DNA of 64,000 nucleotides from Circinella minor (lineage: Eukaryota > Mucoromycota > Mucoromycetes > Mucorales > Lichtheimiaceae), in assembly GCA_016758965.1 (NCBI GenBank), contig JAEPRB010000153.1:1-64000 (forward strand), in the 5' to 3' direction. Every line of letters starts with the position of its first letter. The first letter of the stretch is position 1. The notes beneath the pieces were generated by a model. That model had not been told where the DNA came from. It saw only the letters and a program-made list of their open reading frames with translations, and did not search any database. A program made the position numbers and the translations under genes. Shown here in pieces: positions 44,517 through 57,589 of the stretch.

Positions 44517-46873
44517 ATGAAGAAACTATCTAATCATGATTATTATCAAGCTATATCAAGGTCAGCGACTAATATGAATAACAATACAATAATAAGAGAA
44601 ATTGACAATAGATACCATATAGAAGTCGAGCAAAAAAAACAAAACCATTGCTAGTAATAGTCAAAAAGTGCAAGAAGGAATGGTAAAGTTTTTATAAACA
44701 GATAAAAAGGAAATCTTTCATCACATGTATAAATAAACTAAAATAACGTGTGAACAGATTCATAATATTAAAAGAGACGAAGTGGACAGATTTCGAGAAC
44801 GAGGTCATGATGAAGATTTCGGTGATGATATGGAAGTAATAGAACCTATCGTTGATAAGGGATCCGCTTGGTTTGTAGTCGCAGGTGCTACGGCTGCGTT
44901 CATTTTTACTGGATTCCCTGTAATATGGTATTATTGAAAAAAAAAGAGCATAAATTACATATATAAAAGGATCAATGGGTAAACATGTCGATAGCTAAAC
45001 ATAATAATTAATCCATTTGTAGGGGTAAGAGTTTTATTGACTAAAAATTCACCATTAAAGTATCTAGTGATATATACAACAAAACATACAAAAGTTTTAA
45101 TTGAATTCATTATTCATATTCAGGTGTCATCCAAGATATATACCTTAAATCCGAGATATTTGTTTGTTCGGGCTCAGTGAATATAACACAATTGACTTTT
45201 GTTGGAACCATTTATCAAGGCTTGCTAAATGTAGGTGTGCTATTTTGTAATTTGTATTACGAGCGACTGGGAGCCCGAAAACTGTCTATTTTTGGAGCAT
45301 TTCTAATGTTTGCAGGATTTACATTGACAGGAGTAGCAACTTCGGTAAAATATTGCTTGGTCCTTGGGTAGTGCGCATATGTGTTATAAATGTACTTTAT
45401 AACTAATAATCATTGATTATTTAATATAATAGATATGGCACATTTATTTATCATTAAGTATTGCTGCCAGCATGGGAGCAGCAATATTATATGGGGTAAA
45501 CTTGACTTTTTATAACATAAACTTTAACGAAAATATATTTGAAAAGAAAGAAAAAATTAAACACTTAAAACAATTGCTCAAAAAACACAGGTTTCGATAC
45601 GTATTATCCCCCAATGGTTCATTGCGAAAAGAGCAACAGCTTTTGGAATTCCAGCAAGTTCGGGTGCTTTTGCTGGATTAGTTTTTCCGTTAATCATTAC
45701 AAAAATAAATGATACCCTTGGTCATCACTGGTATATATAGATTTTTATGTACGATTATATTACATTTTTAAATTTGTTTATTTAAAATCTACTCTATATT
45801 ATACTATTACTATTTCCTTCTTTAGCATATTCTATATTTTAGGGTTCATATCATTAACGACTAGTGCTGTTGCTGTGACATTCCTTAATGATCAACATAG
45901 CGAGCAAAAAAAGAAAAAAATGGAACAATATGTAAAAACAAAAAACTTTAACTGGGATATCTTGAGACAGATGGATGTGGTTTTATGGATGGTTAATGGG
46001 CCTTTTGCTTTAAGTGGTCGATTAATTGTATTTATTTTTTTACCATGTAAGTGCTTTTTTTTTTTTTAAAAAAAAAGACGTTCACAAAAAATAAGAAAGC
46101 ATTTCTATTAGCATGAATAACCGTAACTAATACTACGACTTTTCTTCTCTCAAAAAAAGCTTATGGAACCCATATTGGTTTATCAGGAACCCAAGTTGCA
46201 GCTGTTACTTCAATTGCATCAGGAGCACAATTTTTTGGAAGAATTTGTCTTGGGTTAGTTTTTTAGAATACAAAACTTTTGTCATTGTCGAGAATATTAT
46301 TGATGTATATTTTTATTATAGACTAGTCGCTGATTGGATTGGATATATGAATATGTATATCGGAAGCATGACTGTGTCAACCATATCCATTTTTGCAATG
46401 TGGATTTTAGCAAATGATTTTGCAAGTCTTATTGGATTTTCTGTAATATTTGGTTTTTTTTCGGGAGTGTATGTCTTAGTTAGTAAGTTTTTTTTTTTTT
46501 TTTTTTGCTTATCATATTTTAATGAGAGAAAAGGAAAAGTATATGTCTATGTATGTAATAAATACCAATGAACCATGCTAATAGTGATTAACTTGTTAAG
46601 TTAGATCCACCAATTGCTGCCACCATAGCTGGAATGGATAAATACCCCTCCACCATAAATTTTATAATGATTATAAACCTTTTGGTGATCCTTATTCCCG
46701 CTATAATAAGTATTGCTGGAAACGATATTGACAACGACAATAATAGTATTATTGGTGTTAACGATCCATTTATACCATACAAAATTACTAGCGGGGCGCT
46801 TTATGGTGTATGTGTTCTGCTGACGATGATTATCAAGCTACGTAGAAACTCAAAACTGTTTGCAAAAATATAA
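44517..46873 (+). CDS. MFS transporter, monocarboxylate porter-like
   Basis: Eleven exons: 44517-44560, 44661-44682, 44758-44927, 45020-45021, 45124-45344, 45433-45495, 45591-45730, 45826-46046, 46160-46253, 46322-46482, 46605-46873; 468 aa. Membrane transporter of the MCT-like MFS group; substrate unknown. A hydrophilic N-terminus (about 57 residues) leads into SAWFVVAGATAAFIFTGFPV, then WGVIQDIYLK, matching the family's W.VV...F and GV.Q motifs; ARKLSIFGAFLMFAGF, PQWFIAKRATAFGIPASSGA and GRLIVFIFLP follow, with about 12 hydrophobic segments in all and a cytosolic loop rich in Lys (SEQKKKKMEQ) at the midpoint. The exon at 45020-45021 is only GG, flanked by TTTGTAG and GTAAGAG; it is needed to produce TGG GGT (W-G) and keep frame, and with it the total is exactly 469 codons including stop. 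The second exon is also tiny (22 nt). Confidence 0.85.
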
Positions 46874-48703
46874 CTCCATGTCCTAAAATTATTACGTACA
46901 AGAATAATAGTCAAATGGATTTCTTTGTCAATTATCATATATTAATAACATAATATAATAATAATAAAAAATTACGTACATATACTGATATAATACTAGC
47001 ACAAACAAGATAAATAAATTATAATTACGTACTGTATATGTTACAAAAAAATCAGAAGGTAAAAAAAGATACTACTTCATTATTAGACCGTTTTTGTTTA
47101 TCAAGGAATTTCCTTCTCATGGAAAACGTTAGGTAATTTGTACTAGATACGAATCAAATACCGAACCAAAATAATTAGTACTACATACTACTAGGGTAAA
47201 AGCGACACAATGTGATTTTTTCTTCGACTATATCGTATACAATTGATAATTATGTGATGATAGGGTATTTATTAGCAAAACATCTATTTGTAATAAAGTA
47301 TGATGGTTCAGTTATTTGAGTTCAATTGTAACAGAAAACTTACAAAATAGGAAAGAGCCTGCCACAACCCAAGCATTAACAGTAATAAAGCTATCCGTCA
47401 GATTAGATATTGCGCTAACAATGTAATTGCAACTGCTTTCGTGTTATGATATGCTTTCTGGAATTCATTTGACCACGAAGTAGTATTGGTGAGACGATAC
47501 TACCCATACAAGATGCATATGCACTAACAAACATCAAAGATGCTAGATTATCACCGCAATATAAAATGCTCTATTCCCATTTCAATCACTGGAATACCCC
47601 ATATAAAGAGCACTAATCAAGGAATAATCATAAGTTGGCATTAACATGTTATTGTAAATCATATTTGTTGTTATCATTTGTTCCTTGTTTAGCAGAATCA
47701 GAAGTATCAAGTTGACTATTATACTTGTCAATATCAACAAGTAAATGCATTTCAGTATTCCCTCGCTACCTTTATGGTTATCTGTGATGGTAGTAACAAC
47801 CATGTTGGTGATAATGAAGTATTTTAATTTCTTTTATACCAATTGTGGAAGATATACGGAAACAAGAAAATAAAATAATAAAAAGTAATGAAAATTCACA
47901 TTATTATTATCGTCATACGTATTTCGAATTATCTACATTTTTTTGCTACAGTACGTGGTGCTATAAACCTTACGATAAATTTCTATATTGTATACGTTAG
48001 ATACAGGTTTTCTCTTCTATTCATATTCCAGAAGCCGAGTATCATACATGTTTGCAAAACGGAGGTGGCCAACGTTAGTCCAGTGAATTCGGACAATACT
48101 GACTACGATCATCATGGTGCATATATACGTACGTATTGATTATATGTTTCAATTATCTATCGAAAATTGATATACGTACAGCAACATGTCATTTAGTAAA
48201 AATAGTAGTAAATAAAAGATAGAAAAACAAATTTAAACAAAGGAATGAAAGCGGCAATATATAAAGTGATGTCTCAGCCACAATAGCATCATTTGTATAT
48301 CCAATGTAACAGATTATTATCTGGTATTTATGATTTCCAATCAAGTATTATCACCAGACCAGATTCTAATTCCTGTTACTTACTTTCAAGAACTTGTTCA
48401 TGTGACATGTTTAAAAGCGGAGATATGAAACCTGTTATAAATTACCTGCATAAACAAAAATAAACAAACTAAGATATATACTGTTGATCTTCTAATGAGT
48501 TAAAATAATATGGGTATCAAATCTATAATAATGATCGGCAATTTATTTACAAGTTTAAGTACGTTCTTTGTTTTAGATAGCATTAATGCATGAATGAATG
48601 GAAGGGGCTATAATTTTGATAGTAGAGTAATTATTATATTTATCTATTATGATATTATGAATGAATAAATATGCATTACACCGCAACAATTATAATTCTT
48701 GTT
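46874..48703. other. Intergenic region between transporter genes, holding a dead paralogue
   Basis: Apart from the pseudogene at 47340-47800, AT-rich DNA with TACGTA motifs (around 46896, 46973, 47025, 48127). Includes 3' UTRs of the flanking convergent transporter genes. Confidence 0.5.
47340..47800 (-). pseudogene. Decayed ACS-family MFS transporter (third paralogue)
   Basis: Minus-strand remnant aligning to the fifth exon of the gene at 53449-55509. NNMLMPTYDYSLISALYMGY then SSD, stop, NGNRAFYIA corresponds to NYMLTPVYLFSALAAIFIGW, SSDKKEGDRAFHIA; then, after a deletion, MFVSAYASCMGSIVSP, then in another frame SWSNEFQKAYHNTKAVAI, then SAISNLTDSFITVNAWVVAG and a final FC next to a surviving GTAAG donor at 47339. 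At least two stops and two frameshifts. Other exons are not recognisable. Its placement beside the living copy at 48704-51101 points to tandem duplication followed by loss. Confidence 0.8.
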
Positions 48704-51101
48704 TTAGATTAACATGGGAGTTTCTTCGGTAGGTACTATTTCCTCTTCTTCCCTTGGAATATCACCTTTTTCCCCAGAAGTCGATTTTGGAACCATAAAA
48801 TTGATACGCAGTAAGAACCAAATTAGGATTGTTATGATGACTGATATGAATGCTGCAATCATACCTCCCAATTTTCCAAGCCCTAATTACACATAATAAA
48901 TTCATTGTATTAGTATTCACAATATATATTTTTTTTCATTGAACGTAGATATTATCCAATAGTGTCGCAATAAAATAAATTTAAAAATGTAAACAAAAAA
49001 AAAGCCTTACAAAAATCAGGTGAATCAGTAACGACCCACATTTTTATACCTACAAAGCTCGGTGCCAAATTACTGATTGCATTGATAAAAGCAATTGCAA
49101 CAGCTCTTGTGTTTTGATCTGATTTATAAATTTCGTTCGACCATGCTAAACACAATGATGGTAATGAACTGGCAATTGCAATTGCATAGGTTCCAACAAA
49201 TACAAGAAAAAGAATAATAATCGGATCACTTCGATATGAGACTCTTGCGGTATAACTTAAAAGTAATAAATACCATAAGCCAACCCAAATTTGTAATCCT
49301 ACAATATGGATAGCTCTATCCTTTTTACGATCCGATGACCATCCGATAACAACAGCAGTTATGGCTGCGAAAATAAAAAGAGGTGTTTGCATGTAATTTG
49401 AAAATGATACCGGGAAACCCGTATCACGTAAAATGATGGCGAAATTGAGTTGCAAGTATGTGCAAAAAATGAGACATGAAGAGTTGATTACCAAGAGCCA
49501 AGAATATGGTGTTCCTAATACATTGACCACTCTAATAATAGTATGATAAGACAACGTAAATGGTATCATGAATAATTAATATAACTAATTATATTGTAAA
49601 CCATGAAAAACAATACAAGAAAGCAATACAATACTATTGTTTGCATTATTGTTCAGTATATAAGCAGACGAAAATAAAGTTTTATACACATACGTTTTCC
49701 AGCTATATGCATTTGTAAAGGAAACTTGTTTGATACCTTGACGCTGCATTCGTAGGATAGCATGCTCACGTTCTTTCCGTGTGAGCCAATCAGTGGTGTT
49801 GTCATCTGGAAAGTTTGGTAGTAGACTAAATCCAATAATACCTAAAATGACAGCGATCAAACCTTCAATAATGAATAGCCATTTCCAACCAGGCAAGCCT
49901 GCATAACCATGCAGGTTGTCATAAATTACACCTGCGATGAGTCCGCCAGCCGCAGCAGAGATTTCATTTCCTGTCGAAAAAAAAGCAATTCTTTTTCCTA
50001 ATTCATCTAAAGAGCCATTGTCGATGGAAAATTAAAAAAAAATATGAATTGGCTTGAAAAAAGAATTATAGCTCATTTTGAGTATTTCTGGAATAGTTAT
50101 ACCTTTTGTATACCAACTACCAAATAAGAAAATCATTCCTGGATAAAATGGCTTGTTGAATAGAAATTATGTTATTAGTTTTTCATCGGTTGACAATTTC
50201 GTAAAAATAAAACTGAATGAACAAATAAATGTGTATACTGCCTACCGCTTCTGCAAGTCCAAGACAAAATCGAAGTAACCATAATCCTTTAAAATCTTGA
50301 ACAATTGCCATAAAACATACTACAGAGCCCCATAATATAACAAAAGATGGTAGGACTGATCGTGGCGGAAGTTTGGTTATAATTATATTGCCAGGTATTT
50401 GTAATCTGTTACCAAAAAAGGATGAAAAATAGTGATAAAAAAAACAAAGAATAAAAATCATTAGTTTAAAGTGGAAAGTTATTATTATGATGATGACGAT
50501 GGTTGTCATTGTTATTATTGACAGATGCACATGCACATGAGTCTAATATGTAAACAATAAAATAAATTAATACCAACATAATATAACCGATGAAGAACAT
50601 GGTCAGTGACCAATTATAGACAGACGAATTAAGATCTAAATCTTCGTCCATACCCATCGTAAAAGCATTCTCTGAAAAATCATTAAGGAATAAATTGTAT
50701 AATGAGTTTCTTGTAAAAAAAAAAAAAGATCGCGGCTGTACTGTAATATAACAAGAACAATGATGGTGACGTTCATAACTTTTTTTTCAAAAAAATTAAA
50801 CCTTACGTAGATTATTTCGATCTAATTTTTTAGCGAAACATGCAAAAAATGCCCACGTCAACATTCTTATATCAAGTTTTCGAACCAGTTGTTTTTCTAC
50901 TAGAGGATCAAAGATGTCATTTATAGGTTTTATTCGTTCGTTGTCTATGGTGCCATATGAGGTGGTATTGTTCTCCGATAATGTTGCTGTGTATTCTTCC
51001 GACAACAATGATGATGATGATGATGATGATGATGATGCGGGCTGTTTCCTTTTCTTTATAGTAGAACTACTGCTACCACCAACGTCAGTAGAACTACTCA
51101 T
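48704..51101 (-). CDS. MFS transporter, ACS/Dal5 (anion:cation symporter) family, paralogue A
   Basis: Seven exons, minus strand: 51101-50807, 50671-50578, 50405-50246, 50151-50103, 50006-49694, 49531-49011, 48882-48704; 536 aa. ACS-family fungal transporters (Dal5, Tna1, Vht1, Fen2, Yct1 types) are plasma-membrane H+ symporters for organic anions and vitamins; the substrate here is unknown. Evidence: RKLDIRMLTWAFFACFAKKL with DRNNLQNA (family D-R-x-N motif), LDLNSSVYNWSLTMFFIGYI, LRFCLGLAEAVPFYPGMIFL, GWKWLFIIEGLIAVILGIIG, NYMQTPLFIFAA and GWSSDRKKDR. The N-terminus is a Ser-rich cytosolic tail; the last exon is a final TM helix with an acidic tail. The intron between exons 4 and 5 is absent from the paralogue at 53449. 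The start at 51101 (MSSSTDVGG) is preferred to an upstream ATG in Phe-rich DNA. Confidence 0.9.
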
Positions 51102-53448
51102 TGGAAAAAGAAAATTGAATCCAGCAATATAAAAAAAAAAGTCGGAGGTGGTGTGTGTACTACAAGTAGAAAAAAGAAGAAAAAAGAAATAAAGAAAGGA
51201 AGAGAGGAACAAACACAACAAAAATAAAAAGTTGAAAGAGAGCTCACTGTATTAGATTTTCAGGGGGTCAGCATTTAAATCTTGTGATCAGGGTTTACTA
51301 TAGTATGTATAAAAAGTATATTATCACTTCCAAAACACGTACGCAAAGGAGAAGTGTTGTTTTTTTTTATCCGATCATTATCATTATCACCATCACCATT
51401 CATTATGCTCATTATATTAATATGAAATGATGAAAGATGAAACCATCAATAAATTAAAGAGAATAACTTATTGTATTTTTTAATTAATAATCGCTCTTCT
51501 ATAAATATAAATTTTTAGTCTAGAATTATATAAGTACGCATGTGTAATACCACGCTAAAATAATAGTGGGTGTTGGTCTTTCGTTTAAATGACTCAACCA
51601 GGTGACTTTATTGTTATTTTGAGGCAGCATGTGCCACGTCTTATTTTTTTTCTAAACTTAGATATACTAAAGTATACACATGTATGCGTGTGACATATTC
51701 TTTATTCATGTGTAATATTTAACTTTTTGACTTCTTTAATCTTTTAATGATGTATTGATATCTCATTTAAAGAAAGCATTGAGTTTCCTGTATTAAAATA
51801 AAGGTTGCAGCTGTTGCTATAAAACATCGGCGATTTTTTTTGTAAATAGTTTAATTAAGTTGACCCACCCCATTTAACTCTTTCGCGTTGCCACCAAAAA
51901 AAAAAGTAAATATTTGTTAATAAATTCGCCTGTCTTGTTTTTTTAAAAAAATAAAATAAAATAAAACCTTTTTTCTTATGATTATATATTTTGCAATAGA
52001 ATAATAAACAACAATATAACTTGATGACTGGCACATTTCTATTCATGACAAAAAGACTTTCTCAACATCAATATTCGAAAAATAATAATAATAATAATTA
52101 AATCAACAATTCAGCATTACAACATATGTACAAGAAATACAATCACAAAGAATTATAGCTAGTAGTGGCGTAGCATTTTAAGTTATTTCTGATACAAATA
52201 CTATGGGAATAAACTCGCGCTATCAATATACTAGGATTAGCTACTTCGACATCACTATGAGGAACAGCAATGTCATTAACATTTTTGAAAAATAAATGAT
52301 AGAAAGTGAACTTCTGTATCAACTACTGATTTTTTTTCTTTCCTAACGCTCCAGTTCTATACCGAGTACACTTTTGGTAGATGCAATACATCATATTGGT
52401 TGCTATGGCTACCACTTTCCAGCACCTTGAGGATCAGTCGTTAGGTCATTTTACAATGTATTATTTATATCTATCAAAATTAATATTTATTTATACAATA
52501 TATAATAACACTCGGATGCGTACAAAAGGTTGATATATATTATCAGGCAGACAATTAGTAGTACTAATAACAGCAGCCGCATCTTATTAGGATTGAGCGA
52601 AAAATAATGGCTATCTAATTTTGATTTTACCAAATGCAAGCAATCTACGTATAACATGTCCCCTGAATGGAGCATCGGAACGAAACACTCGGATTATCTG
52701 TCTTTTTTTATGATGAATTTGACTTTATTTAAAACGTGATAAATAATCAGTATATTCGGCAAGCCATCTGCACCCAAAACTGCTATTCATTACAAAATCG
52801 TACTGTATAAGAAAGAAAGTTAAAAGACGACATGGAATATGGATGATACAAAATCCCAATGTGTTAACATGACAGTACGATTAGACAATAATGGCTTACT
52901 ATTGACGGGTAGCAGATCATATGTTCGGTATGGATGATGCGATTTGGAATTACACACACCGCATGTCCATGAGCTAAAATACTTGCAGACTCGACATGAG
53001 ATCATTGGCTACGTACCCCTTCTCAAAGAATAAAGTAAGCACCAAATGATGCAAAAACATTTTATTCATGCATCTGTCAGCACTTTTATATACTTGAAGA
53101 TACTGTTTTTCAACGTGATATATATGGACATCTTCTAGTTGATCAACATGTTACACATCGGTATATACAGATATATTCTTTTTTCACCAACATATAACAA
53201 AAGCTTTTTATTCACTGATTTTAATTGATTTCATTGACATCATATTCAATGGATTAGCTTCTATGGTTTGGAATAGTGAGAACGATAAACACTTTTTTTT
53301 TTCAAAATACTTCATGTTTATTATTAAATAAGCTCAAAATTAACACATATGATACAAATATTGAGAAATGAGAACCCAGAGAATAAAGTAAAGCTACAAA
53401 GCTACTAAAAAAACGAAAGTTTACATGCGTGTCTAAATGAATATGGCG
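51102..53448. other. 2.3-kb intergenic region between the two ACS transporter genes
   Basis: Promoter of paralogue A (51102-about 51400), then AT-rich DNA with A/T runs (51880-51970, 52076-52100). The 52190-53030 part is slightly richer in G/C but I could not find transporter motifs or any other recognisable protein in it. Confidence 0.45.
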
Positions 53449-55509
53449 CTAATGGCTAAGAATTGGGGATTCCTCAGTAGTACTGAGAGATTCTTCTTCT
53501 GTGTCATTTTTATTAGATCTGTTGCTTTTTACAACCGTTGGTAGCGCAAAACCAAGACGATAAAGGAACCAGATAAATAAGGTTACTATCACTGAGCCAT
53601 ACGCTGCTCCCATACTTGTCATTTTCCCAAGCCCTTATCACAACACATTAAACATCATATTAATATTGCATATATCATTACATAAAAAGTAAAGCATTAT
53701 ATATCTAATCCAATGCATACTACTCAAAACTTACAAAATTCGGGTGAATCGGACACAATCCATGCTTTGACATTTACTAAACTCCCTGTAATCTGCCGAA
53801 TAGAATTGACAAAAGCAATTCCAAACGATCGGGCATTATGATCCGCTTCATAAAACTCATTAAGCCACGCCATACAAAATGTTCCCATCGATGTATTGAT
53901 ACTAATCGCATAGGCGCCAATAAAGACAAGCATAACTGGATTATTTCCTCCGTTTACTACTCCAAGGATCATATACCAAGTTCCAATCCAAAGCTGTACA
54001 CTTGCAATATGAAACGCGCGATCACCTTCTTTTTTATCAGAAGACCAGCCAATAAAAATAGCTGCCAAAGCAGAAAAAAGATAGACAGGAGTTAACATAT
54101 AGTTGCAAAAGGAAACAGGAAATCCAAGATCGCGAAGAATAATGACAAGGTTTCGCAAGTAATTTTGGGACAGACCAACTAAAGTAACATTAATAACCAT
54201 AAGCCATAAATAAGGTGTTGCCAAGGTATTTGTCACACTAGTAGATAGAAAAGTTCATAATAGTTAGTTAATGGAATTGCAAGTATACTAGCAATGATAA
54301 TATTGAAAACTTACGTTTTCCAGCTGTATACGGTAGAAATGACATTGACCCCTTGATTTTGCACACGAGATTTTGCTAGCGTTTGTTCCTCCTGAGTGAG
54401 CCATGTAGTATTATGAAAAAAATCTGGGAGTAAAACATATCCAACTAATCCCAAAACAACAGCCAGCAAGCCTTCAATAATAAACAACCACTTCCAGCTC
54501 CTTAATCCAGCGACTCCATCCATTGTGTCAGCAATCAATCCAGAAATGAGACCACCAACTGCACCTGATAATTCATTTCCGGCTCCAAAAATCATTATTC
54601 GTGTACCTAATTCTACTTTTGTATACCAACTGCCGAACAGAAAAATCATTCCTGGATAGAAACACTACGTAGCAAATAATATAATCATTTTCTTTTAAAT
54701 ATGATATTCTTTGTAAATATCACGTAAATATTTTCTTTTCTTTTTTTAGAGAACACCTACAGATTGAGAAAGTCCTAGAATGAAACGCAGTGCCCAAAAC
54801 TCTTTATAATCTCGAACAGCTGGCATTAAGCATACTACAATGCCCCACATAAGTGCAAGGGAGGGTAGCACCCATCGTGGGGAATATTTGGCAATAACTA
54901 CACTACCAGGGACTTGAAGGCTTTAAATATAAATGAATGCTTAAATCAGCGTTTGGTTGCGATATGATTGAGGTTTGCAACAGTAAAAGTAAAGTTTATG
55001 CATATATAGATAATGTGATACTAACATTACATAACCAATAAAAAACATGGTGATTGCCCAATTATAGACAGAAGAATTTAGATCTAAATCTTTATCCATT
55101 CCCATTATAAAAGCATTCTCTATATATAATACAAATCATTGTAAATAAACAATGAAGTACACTTAACCACCAACAATAGTGCATGATCCTCGTGCGGAGA
55201 ATGTTTTTCTACGATTTTTTTTTTTGCTGAAATCAATAGATAATGAATGCTATTATTTAATTCTTACATACGCAAATTGTGTCGATCAAGCTCTTCAGCA
55301 AAGTATGTGAAAAACGCCCATAATAACATACGAGAATCAAGCTTACGCAAAAGGCTTTTTTCTATTGCTGGGTCGAATTGAGATAGCAGGTCTCTACTTT
55401 CATCTTGTTCTCCTGAAGAGGTTGTACCATAGGATATATTTTTGACGCGAGATTTCTGAGTATCGTTGGGTTCGCTATGTGATTTATTGCTAATAGAACC
55501 ACTATACAT
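53449..55509 (-). CDS. MFS transporter, ACS/Dal5 family, paralogue B
   Basis: Six exons: 55509-55272, 55119-55026, 54920-54761, 54664-54315, 54237-53735, 53633-53449; 509 aa. Close paralogue of the gene at 48704-51101 with the same splice positions and phases except one missing intron (its 350-nt fourth exon equals exons 4+5 of A). Motifs: LLWAFFTYFAEELDRHNLQN, LDLNSSVYNWAITMFFIGYV, LQVPGSVVIA, CFYPGMIFLFGSWYTKVELG, RSWKWLFIIEGLLAVVLGLV, NYMLTPVYLFSALAAIFIGW and SSDKKEGDRAFHIA. The C-terminal tail is Glu/Ser-rich (DTEEESLSTTEESP), a common cytosolic regulatory end in MFS proteins. ATG 55509 starts MYSGSISNKS; upstream frame is Phe-rich and unlikely coding. Substrate unknown; ACS family knowledge suggests a carboxylate, vitamin or allantoate-type compound. 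Confidence 0.9.
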
Positions 55510-56962
55510 AATAATCCAATCCCAAGCGACCTGCTGTTGATTTGTATGGCAAAAAATAAAATAAGAATGGTATATATAGGAAAGGGAAAGAAGAGGTAAA
55601 ATTAATAATAAAGAAAAAAAAAAAAAGAAAAAGATGCAAGATGCGATCGATTTCAGGGGCCGCGCATCGAAGTATTTTGTCCATAAAGGGTTAAACGTTT
55701 TTTGATGATTGTCCCACACATTAATTCATTATGATAACCTTCAGCAAAAATAACCACACTTGAAGTAGTGGCAATTCAAGAGTATCTTTGATGAAATACT
55801 AATATTACGGGCTCCAGTACATTATACTTTTTCTCGCCTTTTCTGTTAATAATTAATATGAAGGTCTTGAATTAACGCCAAGTTCCTCTTTTTGCAACTT
55901 CCTAAGACATATATATCGCTACCATTATTTATAACAAGTATCAATAATGATTGTTCTTTCCGTTCTCTCCAATGACAAACTTCTCACCTTTCAATTTTAA
56001 TTAACTATTATTCAAATATACTTCTATTTACTATTGTTATGGGTATTAATTTTTTTAAAAAAAAGATTGGTCTAAAATGTTGGGCATTACACATAGTTCT
56101 TCCAATAATAATATGCGATTTTGTTGAACCTATTCTCTATTCAAATCCCTATAACCTGTTCTAGCAGTTAATGCACAGTGTATAGAGGTTAAATATTAAT
56201 GAAATTAACTGGAACGTATAACAATGTTGTCACTTTTTGATCCGAGACCTTTAGATCCAATACTAATATAATTATCAGAATCCCCAAATGATATTAAGTA
56301 ATATTGTAAATCGAAAAATATGTAAGGTGAGACCGAATTCTATTTCTTGAAAGATTAAAGGATGGAACCTTTGAAAAGCAATAGCTGAAATTTTTTTGTG
56401 GAAATAAAATAAAATAAAAAGATCATATTTTTTGTTATAGTTTCACATGCTTTATTAAATGCTTATTTTATTTTATTTTAGCTATTTTATAACATTGTTG
56501 TATGTTTTTTGAGGTATTAAGAAAATAGTCTCTGGGTCCAGTTAAAGGATCAAAGGATGAAGTTCAAGGATTGGCTCTTGAAATATTTAAACATCTAATC
56601 ATCATTTGTTTATTCTTGAAAATTAATTTTTCAAGGATTGGAATTGGGCACAGAGATATGCTAATGGATTTGCAATATATGTATAAACATGACAATCAGA
56701 ATTACAGGTCACATATAATATCCACCGATTTTCTCTCTTCTCTTCCCCAATTCTAGTAATAACTAAATAATATGATATGATATTTTAACCATAACACACT
56801 TTTTTTTTAAATTTGGCTTTTAGTTAATAGAACAGTATACAATAAAAGAGATGATTATAAGTAGCTAAAGTATATATAGCATCTATCCTTACTATTCAAA
56901 GGATATATCAGTTTGCTACTATTCATAATACTTCACGCTTGACTTCCATCTAGTGATTCAAA
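55510..56962. other. Intergenic region upstream of transporter B and downstream of POLD4
   Basis: No gene recognised. AT-rich with A/T runs and a TTTTATTTTATTTTA repeat around 56465-56480. Includes the promoter of paralogue B. Confidence 0.45.
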
Positions 56963-57589
56963 TTATAGTTCGAATACACATAGTTTATTTGTATCGTCAA
57001 GAACATCCTTAACTTCTTGTGGTGGTTTAAGACCAAGTTTTTTTGCACGATCTGTTTTACATATAATAATACATAAAAGATAAATATATTCCCAGTTATT
57101 AGTTGGTTTACCTTTCCTGTTTTTCATTTAATTTAATTGATTGTATACATACTCCAACGCTCCAACCTTGTTAGTCCAACACAAGGTCCAAATTGATAAT
57201 CCAAATCAAATTTACGTAGCAAAATGTCGACTTGACTTAAATGTTCTTGATGAACTAATAAATTCATTATACAGTTGGTGTCAAAACATAAATAATGTAT
57301 TGTTTTAACGTACAGTTTCTACACTATGAATATATATATATATAAATATAATGGACTTACTTCCTGCCCTTATATCATAAATCATAGATCTTTTTGCCTT
57401 TCGAACCTTTTTTACATTGTCTTGTCCGTCTTGAATGACATCCAATGACTTTACGAGTTTTTGTGATTCATCTTGTTGGGAATTGTTGTGTTTTTTAATG
57501 GTTCGTAATTTTCGATCTGTAATTTTAGTTTGTTGGGATCGTTTACCAACTGAAGAAGGGTTTTTCCCTATTGACCGTCGTGGCGGCAT
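56963..57589 (-). CDS. DNA polymerase delta small subunit 4 (Pold4/Cdm1)
   Basis: Three exons, minus strand: 57589-57361, 57254-57153, 57051-56963; 139 aa, in the family's usual range of 105-160. This accessory subunit stabilises replicative Pol delta; it exists in S. pombe (Cdm1) and animals but not in S. cerevisiae. Diagnostic C-terminal block across exons 2-3: LLRKFDLDYQFGPCVGLTRL then ERWNRAKKLGLKPPQEVKDV, matching LR.FDL...YGPC.GITRL.RW.RA..LGL.PP.EV of the family. The N-terminal 75 residues are basic (MPPRRSIGKN, KKVRKAKRSM), as expected, and no canonical PCNA-interacting box is evident (QQTKITDRK lacks the aromatic pair). Too fragmented to show as one open frame. Confidence 0.93.

Noticed and set aside
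44517..44660. Apparent frameshift at the start of the MFS gene (an open frame from 44517 running into a stop near 44650)
   Set aside because: Resolved by a GT-AG intron 44561-44660 feeding a 22-nt exon; the joined frame continues perfectly.
52190..53030. Possible fourth ACS transporter pseudogene between paralogues A and B
   Set aside because: No transporter motif could be aligned in any frame; only slightly richer in G/C.
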